Part shown: piece by piece, positions 59,539 to 64,000 of the stretch
Layout of the letters: every line of letters begins with the position of its first letter
Position numbering within the stretch: the first letter of the stretch is position 1
Assembly: GCF_029589435.1 (NCBI RefSeq)
Contig: NZ_JARRAG010000002.1
Location: 4,464,001-4,528,000 of the forward strand
Direction: 5' to 3'
DNA: 64,000 bases
Source: Paludisphaera mucosa
GTDB taxonomy: Bacteria > Planctomycetota > Planctomycetia > Isosphaerales > Isosphaeraceae
Position numbers and translations under genes: made by a program
The notes under the pieces: model-generated
Told to the model about the DNA's origin: nothing
What the model saw: the letters and a program-made list of their open reading frames with translations, nothing else
Databases searched by the model: none

Positions 59539-60609
59539 TCAATATTGATCCGAGCTGACGACCTCGCCGGCGGCCCGGGTGCCGAGGGCTCGCCAGACCG
59601 TGGGGTTGATCGCATCCTTGATGAAGTGGACCGATCCGTCGCCGAAGAGGACGTTCACGCCCCCCGAGTGGTAGCTTCGCGCGGCGATGTGGGCGGCGAA
59701 GAAGTTCGACGACCCGCAGTCCCATCCCCGGTAATTGGGCGGGACCGTGTGGGTGTAGGTCGTGGTGATCGGGAGCTGGCGGTAGTACTGCATCCCCCGG
59801 TAGGCCAGGCTGGACCCCGGCCCGTTGCACTCGGGCAGCTTCACGGCGCCGTTGTCGAACCCGGTCCCGAAGTAGAAGACGCGGTCCGGGTGGTCGGCGG
59901 CCTGGCCGGTCCCGCTGCCGTTGGGGAGCCTCGACCGCTTGATCTCGGCGAACATCGCCGTGTTCGAGGTGCCGTCGGTGATGTCGGCCAGCCGGACCCC
60001 GGCCATGATCTTCTGCCAATCGGGGTTCCCGCGGGGCGCGGTGGCGTTGAGCCGGATGTTGAAGAGGCCGGCCCGCGTGGAGTCGGTCTCCTCGCCGACG
60101 GTCGTGTCCGCCCCCAGCCGCTGGCTGGCCGTCGCCCCCAGGCTGGCGAAGTAGTTGTTGTTCCCGGTCCCGCCGATCCGCTCCAGCGAGGGATCCGACG
60201 GGCAGAGATAGGCCGAGACCTGCTGGAGGCGGGCGGTGCCGTTGCCGGCCTGGGCGTTGACGTCGAGCTGGAAGTTGAACGCCCCGTACAGGTTCGCCTG
60301 CTCCATGTAGCCCAGGATCAGCGCCTGGACGTTGGGCCGGCTGTTCCCCTGGTTCCCCTCCTGGCCCGGGACGCCGCCGTTCGGCGCCGGCCCCCAGCCG
60401 TCGGGGAGCTTGCCGTTGGACGACTCGAAGTTGTAGACCGCCAGTCCGATCTGCTTGAGGTTGTTGGTGCACTGGATCCGCCGGGCCGCCTCGCGGGCGG
60501 ACTGCACGGCGGGGAGCAAGAGCGCGATGAGCACCGCGATGATCGCGATGACCACCAGCAGCTCGATCAGCGTGAATCCCGACCTCGACTGACTCGCGGA
60601 CGCGGGCAT
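59539..60609 (-). CDS. DUF1559 domain pseudopilin-like protein
   Basis: A 356-aa protein with [19 protein letters not shown] at residues 9-27, then [20 protein letters not shown] and the C-terminal block [20 protein letters not shown] with [19 protein letters not shown]. The N-terminal peptide (MPASASQSR) is removed by prepilin peptidase. The middle domain ([37 protein letters not shown]) is beta-rich. It is followed by a lipoprotein gene 39 bp away. Of the four copies in this window, it and the one at 62641 are most alike. Confidence 0.93.
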   Translation of the reverse strand: MPASASQSRSGFTLIELLVVIAIIAVLIALLLPAVQSAREAARRIQCTNNLKQIGLAVYNFESSNGKLPDGWGPAPNGGVPGQEGNQGNSRPNVQALILGYMEQANLYGAFNFQLDVNAQAGNGTARLQQVSAYLCPSDPSLERIGGTGNNNYFASLGATASQRLGADTTVGEETDSTRAGLFNIRLNATAPRGNPDWQKIMAGVRLADITDGTSNTAMFAEIKRSRLPNGSGTGQAADHPDRVFYFGTGFDNGAVKLPECNGPGSSLAYRGMQYYRQLPITTTYTHTVPPNYRGWDCGSSNFFAAHIAARSYHSGGVNVLFGDGSVHFIKDAINPTVWRALGTRAAGEVVSSDQY

Positions 60610-60930
60610 ACCAGGTAATCCTTCTGCATTCTCATGCCGGAGAGACGATTCCTCGATGCCGGGCCGATGCGACGCCGGCTCGCCGATCGTAGCGACCGTC
60701 CGTGAAGGCGCGATTCAGGCCCGAAGATGATTTCCTTAGGACCTAGGAGACGCCGCCGCCAGGCTCGCTTCCCCGGGAACGACCGCCGGCTTCGCCGTCG
60801 TGGCGCCGGATTCCCCGGAAAAAAGCGAATCCACGCCGGCCCGCGGCGACGCCGAACTATAAGATGAAGGTGGCGTGGGCGATCGCGTCCCGGCCGACCG
60901 ACCCGGATGAACACCTTCGGGAGCCTGGAT

Positions 60931-62571
60931 ATGCGACTCGTACCTGGGTTGATCGTCGCGACGGCGGGGTTGTGGGCGACGACGGCCGTCGCGGGGACGC
61001 ACGTCCTGACGTTCGGCGGCGGGCCGCCCTCGCACAACCAGATCTCGCTGGAGCGGAACGTCGCCTATCTCCAGCGGGTGCTCGCCGGCGTGGGGCTGGG
61101 GGGCGTCCGCCACGACATCTACTTCGGCGACGGCGGCGCGCGGAACTCGGTGCAGTACCGCCTGGCCGAGGGCGACGACCAGCGGCTGACCAAGGCCCTG
61201 GGCCTGATCCTGGCCGACAGCCCCGACGCCGACATGCGGTACGCCAAGGTGCAGATCCCCGGCCTCGTCGGCCCGTCGAGCGTCGCCAACCTCGACGCCT
61301 GGTTCGAGGGCGTGGGCCGGTCGCTGCCGCCGGGCCAGGAGCTGCTCTTCTACTTCACCGGCCACGGCGGGCCCGACGCCGAAAAGCCCGACCAGCCCCG
61401 CAACACGTCGCTGGTGATGCCCGGATATCCCGGCGCCTGCACGGTCAAGCAGTTCGCGGCGCAGCTCGACAAGCTGAGCCCGGACGTCGACGTGACCCTG
61501 GTGATGGTGCAGTGCTACTCGGGCGGGTTCGCGAACGTGATCTACAACGACGGCGACCCGGCCAGGGGGTTCGCCCGCCACCCCCGCGCCGGGTTCTTCT
61601 CGACGGTCGCCTCGCGGACCGCCGCCGGCTGCACGCCCGACATCGACGAGGAGGACTACCACGAGTTCTCGACGTCGTTCTTCGAGGCCCTCGCCGGCGA
61701 GACCCGCACCGGCAAGGCCGTCGCCAGGCCCGACTTCGACGGCGACGGCCGGACCTCGTACGCCGAGGCGTTCGCCCACGTCCTGCTGACCTCCGACACG
61801 ATCGACGTCCCCACCACGACCTCGGACCGGCTGCTCCGCGACAAGAGCCGGTTCGCCAAACCCGAGGACGACCCGTCGCTCGGCCTGCTCGCGCAGGACG
61901 CCCCGTGGTCGACGGTCCTGGCCGCCGCGTCGCCCTCCCAGCGCGCGGCGCTCGAAGGGCTCTCGCAGGTCCTCGGCCTCGACGGCGAGGACCGCCTGGC
62001 CCGGGCCCGCGCCAAAACCAAGGAGGCCGCCCCCCGACGCGGCAACCGCCGCGGCCGCGGCCAAAACCGCCCCGGCAACCCGCCCGCCGCCCCCGCGCCC
62101 GAGCACGCCGAGCACGGCCCGACCGCCCAGGCGCCCCCGGCGCCGGACGGCCAGCGACCCCAGCCCAACGCCGCGGCGGGCCGCCTCCGCGCCGCCCTGG
62201 CCGAGCGCTGGCCCGAATTGACCGTGCCGCTCCACCCCGACGCCCCGCGGATCCTGGCCGAGGAACGCGACGAGATCCGCCGCTTCCTCGAAGCCCAGCC
62301 CGACTACAAGGCGTTCGCCCAGCGCATCCCCCGCCGCGAACGGGCCCAGCTGACGACGCTGGACCCCGAACGCCAGGCCGTCAAGTACCAGCGCCTGCTG
62401 GAACGGGCCGACAGCGTGATCCTGGCCGCGAACCTGCCGAGGATCGCCGACGCCGAGGCCCTGGGCGTCTACCGCCGCCTCCTCGATTTGGAGGGCCGCA
62501 CCCTCGGCCCCGCCCGCGCCCCCGTCGCCGGCGGCCAGCCCGCCCCGGCCGCGTCGCCCACGGGGTCCTGA
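60931..62571 (+). CDS. Secreted caspase-like cysteine peptidase (clan CD) with an EF-hand loop
   Basis: A 546-aa secreted protein. The signal peptide is MRLVPGLIVATAGLWATTAV with a cut after AVAG. The clan CD core has the catalytic His145 in FYFTGHGG and Cys195 in LVMVQCYSGG, as in caspase/gingipain/legumain-type peptidases. A perfect EF-hand loop DFDGDGRTSYAE follows at residues 268-279. A Pro/Arg-rich linker (about 365-410) leads to a helical tail of about 130 residues. The start ATG at 60931 has GGAG 7 nt upstream and opens the signal; an ATG at 60907 is in frame but less suitable. It lies between two DUF1559 genes read the other way. Confidence 0.8.
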   Translation: MRLVPGLIVATAGLWATTAVAGTHVLTFGGGPPSHNQISLERNVAYLQRVLAGVGLGGVRHDIYFGDGGARNSVQYRLAEGDDQRLTKALGLILADSPDADMRYAKVQIPGLVGPSSVANLDAWFEGVGRSLPPGQELLFYFTGHGGPDAEKPDQPRNTSLVMPGYPGACTVKQFAAQLDKLSPDVDVTLVMVQCYSGGFANVIYNDGDPARGFARHPRAGFFSTVASRTAAGCTPDIDEEDYHEFSTSFFEALAGETRTGKAVARPDFDGDGRTSYAEAFAHVLLTSDTIDVPTTTSDRLLRDKSRFAKPEDDPSLGLLAQDAPWSTVLAAASPSQRAALEGLSQVLGLDGEDRLARARAKTKEAAPRRGNRRGRGQNRPGNPPAAPAPEHAEHGPTAQAPPAPDGQRPQPNAAAGRLRAALAERWPELTVPLHPDAPRILAEERDEIRRFLEAQPDYKAFAQRIPRRERAQLTTLDPERQAVKYQRLLERADSVILAANLPRIADAEALGVYRRLLDLEGRTLGPARAPVAGGQPAPAASPTGS

Positions 62572-62589
62572 TCGAGCCGAGGTGGAGGT

Positions 62590-62617
62590 GGGCCGTCCCC
62601 GAAGAGGGCGACGGCCC
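62590..62617. terminator. Hairpin between the caspase-like gene and a DUF1559 gene
   Basis: GGGCCGTC and GACGGCCC form an 8-bp stem with an inner CCC/GGG pairing, in the 69-bp gap between two convergent genes. It may terminate both. Confidence 0.5.
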
Positions 62618-62640
62618 CGCGTCCGCGTGCGGCGTCGCGC

Positions 62641-63654
62641 TCAGAAGGAGTCGGAGGAGATCACCTCGCCGCCGGCCACGCTGCCCAGGGACCGCCAGGT
62701 GTTGCCGTCGATGCTGCTCTTGATGAACCGGACGGAGCCGTCGCCGAACAGCGAGTTGACGCCGCCCGCGTGGTAGCTCCGCGACGTGATCGCCGCGTAG
62801 GTCGGCCCGCCGGACTTCTCGCCCACGCCCACGATGTCGACGTCGACCATCGTCGGCCCGCCCAGGATCACCTTGTTGGGCGGCCAGGCCGTCGTGAACC
62901 CCGTCTCCAGCGCCGCGCCGTCGACCCACTCGCCGTGGCCGTGGTCGTTGAGCGTGCACGCGCCCGACTTGTACTCGGGGACCGCCGAATAAGGATCCGC
63001 CACCGGCGACGGGATCGAGCCCGGCTCGAGCACCGTGGACAGGGTGCACTTCGTGAGCATGTTCTGGTACGTCTTGACCTCCGAGGTCCAGACCGTATTG
63101 CTCAGGCCGTCGGTGAACTCCGCGAACCGTCGACTCCGGTTCGCGCCGAACGCCCCCCGCCCCTGCGCCGAGGCCGACAGCCCGCCGAAGACGTACCAGT
63201 CGCCCACGTTCCAGTTGTAGCTGGCCACCCCGTACCGGCCGGTCGCCGTGGGCCTCGGCTCGGGCCGACGCTCGCTCGGGCAGATGTACCCGGCGATCAC
63301 CAGCTGCGAGACCGTCGCGTTGTCCGCCGCCGAATAGTTGAGCGTGAAGTTGACCGAGTTGAACGCCGCGTTCTGCTCCAGGTACGGCAGCAGGCGGCCG
63401 TTGATGCTCCAACCGTTCGACCAGAAGCCCGCGCCGTTCTTCGCCACCACCACCGACGGCGGCAGGACGCCCTGGCTCCCCTCGTAGTTCGCCACCGCCA
63501 GGCCGAGCTGCTTCAGGTTGTTGACGCATTGGATGCGTCGGGCCGCCTCCCGCGCCGACTGCACGGCCGGCAGGAGCAGGGCGATCAGGACGGCGATGAT
63601 CGCGATGACGACCAACAACTCGATCAGCGTGAAGCCGGCGCGGGGTCGACGCAT
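62641..63654 (-). CDS. DUF1559 domain pseudopilin-like protein
   Basis: A 337-aa protein with [19 protein letters not shown] and ARRIQCVNNLKQLGLAVANY at the N-terminus, a middle part with YICPSERRPEPRPTATGRYG and FTDGLSNTVWTSEVKTYQNM, and the family ending SYHAGGVNSLFGDGSVRFIK, then TWRSLGSVAGGEVISSD. The start ATG at 63654 gives a 6-residue basic leader before the prepilin cut. No lipoprotein gene follows, unlike the other copies. Upstream is a short palindrome (63720-63736) in a locally AT-rich region. Confidence 0.93.
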   Translation of the reverse strand: MRRPRAGFTLIELLVVIAIIAVLIALLLPAVQSAREAARRIQCVNNLKQLGLAVANYEGSQGVLPPSVVVAKNGAGFWSNGWSINGRLLPYLEQNAAFNSVNFTLNYSAADNATVSQLVIAGYICPSERRPEPRPTATGRYGVASYNWNVGDWYVFGGLSASAQGRGAFGANRSRRFAEFTDGLSNTVWTSEVKTYQNMLTKCTLSTVLEPGSIPSPVADPYSAVPEYKSGACTLNDHGHGEWVDGAALETGFTTAWPPNKVILGGPTMVDVDIVGVGEKSGGPTYAAITSRSYHAGGVNSLFGDGSVRFIKSSIDGNTWRSLGSVAGGEVISSDSF

Positions 63655-63719
63655 GGTGTGCTTGCTCTCGCATTCGAGGGAGGACGACGAGCTTCGCTCG
63701 CCAAGAATCGCTGCAGATG

Positions 63720-63736
63720 AGACTGAATCTCAGTCT
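63720..63736. promoter_or_regulatory. Palindrome upstream of the last DUF1559 gene
   Basis: AGACTGA and TCAGTCT around ATC, perfect 7-bp arms, in an AT-rich segment (AAAAGTTTTACAGG follows) about 66 bp upstream of the DUF1559 start. Possible operator or transcription start region. Confidence 0.4.
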
Positions 63737-63928
63737 TAAAAGTTTTACAGGCTGCGAATGAATCCGTCAAGCAGTTGGATCTGAGCCATCGGGAGCCATC
63801 GATCCGGGACGGGCGGGCTCGCCGCGAACGGTCGCCGCGGCCGGGCCAGTCCCTTGCGACCGGCGCCCGGGACCGTGAGAATCCAGGATCGGATCGTTCC
63901 ATCCTCGTGGCGACGAAAGAGGGCTTCC

Positions 63929-64000
63929 ATGCGGGCCTGGACCTGGGCGATCGTCGCGGCGGCGGGGTTCGGGCTGATGGCGACGACGCATCAGCGGCGG
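63929..64000 (+). CDS. Start of an exported protein, cut by the window end
   Basis: An ATG at 63929 opens 24 codons reading MRAWTWAIVAAAGFGLMATT, a basic-then-hydrophobic start like a signal peptide or first membrane helix. The rest lies outside. The opposite strand here holds only short frames. Confidence 0.4.
   Translation, partial: MRAWTWAIVAAAGFGLMATTHQRR

Noticed and set aside
63745-63930. A 61-codon leftward frame with natural-looking sequence (MEALFRRHEDGTIRSW)
   Set aside because: Too short to judge and overlapped by the start of a plus-strand gene; kept only as a note.
1-64000. CRISPR arrays, tRNA or rRNA genes, integrases
   Set aside because: No regularly spaced direct repeats, no cloverleaf-like or rRNA-like segment and no integrase was recognised; a computed scan would be needed to exclude tRNAs.

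Overview
The window comes from a high-GC member of the Planctomycetota, most likely the Isosphaeraceae. This is an inference from the high GC content, four DUF1559 pseudopilin genes (one deleted internally), secreted proteins starting with the planctomycete N-terminal motif LE(A/P)LEDRRL(M/L), a TPR protein with two RNA-polymerase-alpha C-terminal domains, and sparse RNA genes. No tRNA, rRNA or CRISPR array was recognised.

Layout. 0-16 kb is an accessory, IS-rich stretch. It holds a cut-off ceramidase-like gene, an unassigned two-gene ATPase module, an IS701-type element, a DUF1559/lipoprotein pair, an IS5 remnant, a Cu/Zn superoxide dismutase lacking the disulfide cysteines and a small glycan cluster (fucosyltransferase, zinc-ribbon protein, RmlC-like epimerase). 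It ends with an alpha/beta hydrolase facing a caspase-NACHT-TPR gene that is split by a fresh ISAs1 insertion. 16-21 kb carries a secreted zinc protease, a VOC protein and two YcxB-like membrane proteins, one frameshifted. 21.5-35.9 kb is mostly housekeeping: argH, lysA, an exported HEAT/receiver-like protein, a sigma-54 activator, an orphan DNA methyltransferase, a phasin-like protein, an esterase, a CcsA/HemX-like protein overlapping hemA, and a fused double hydrolase. 36-50 kb starts with a decayed DUF1559/lipoprotein pair, then a tandem array of six large secreted paralogues plus one eroded copy. Each intact paralogue has a Calx-beta domain followed by exactly eight copies of a GLWxW repeat. 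50.3-57.7 kb has an FkbM methyltransferase and the operon TPR/alpha-CTD protein - tgt - yajC - secDF. 57.7-64 kb has a TPR membrane protein, DUF1559 genes, a lipoprotein and a secreted caspase-like peptidase with an EF-hand loop.

How the genes fit together. Protein export (YajC, SecDF) and surface or secreted proteins dominate the right half. The left end carries candidate conflict or immunity genes and three mobile elements. The strongest novelty candidates are the eight-repeat surface family and its tandem expansion, the two-gene ATPase module at 762-3640, and the caspase-NACHT-TPR gene, whose reading frame is restored exactly when the IS and one 10-bp target copy are removed.
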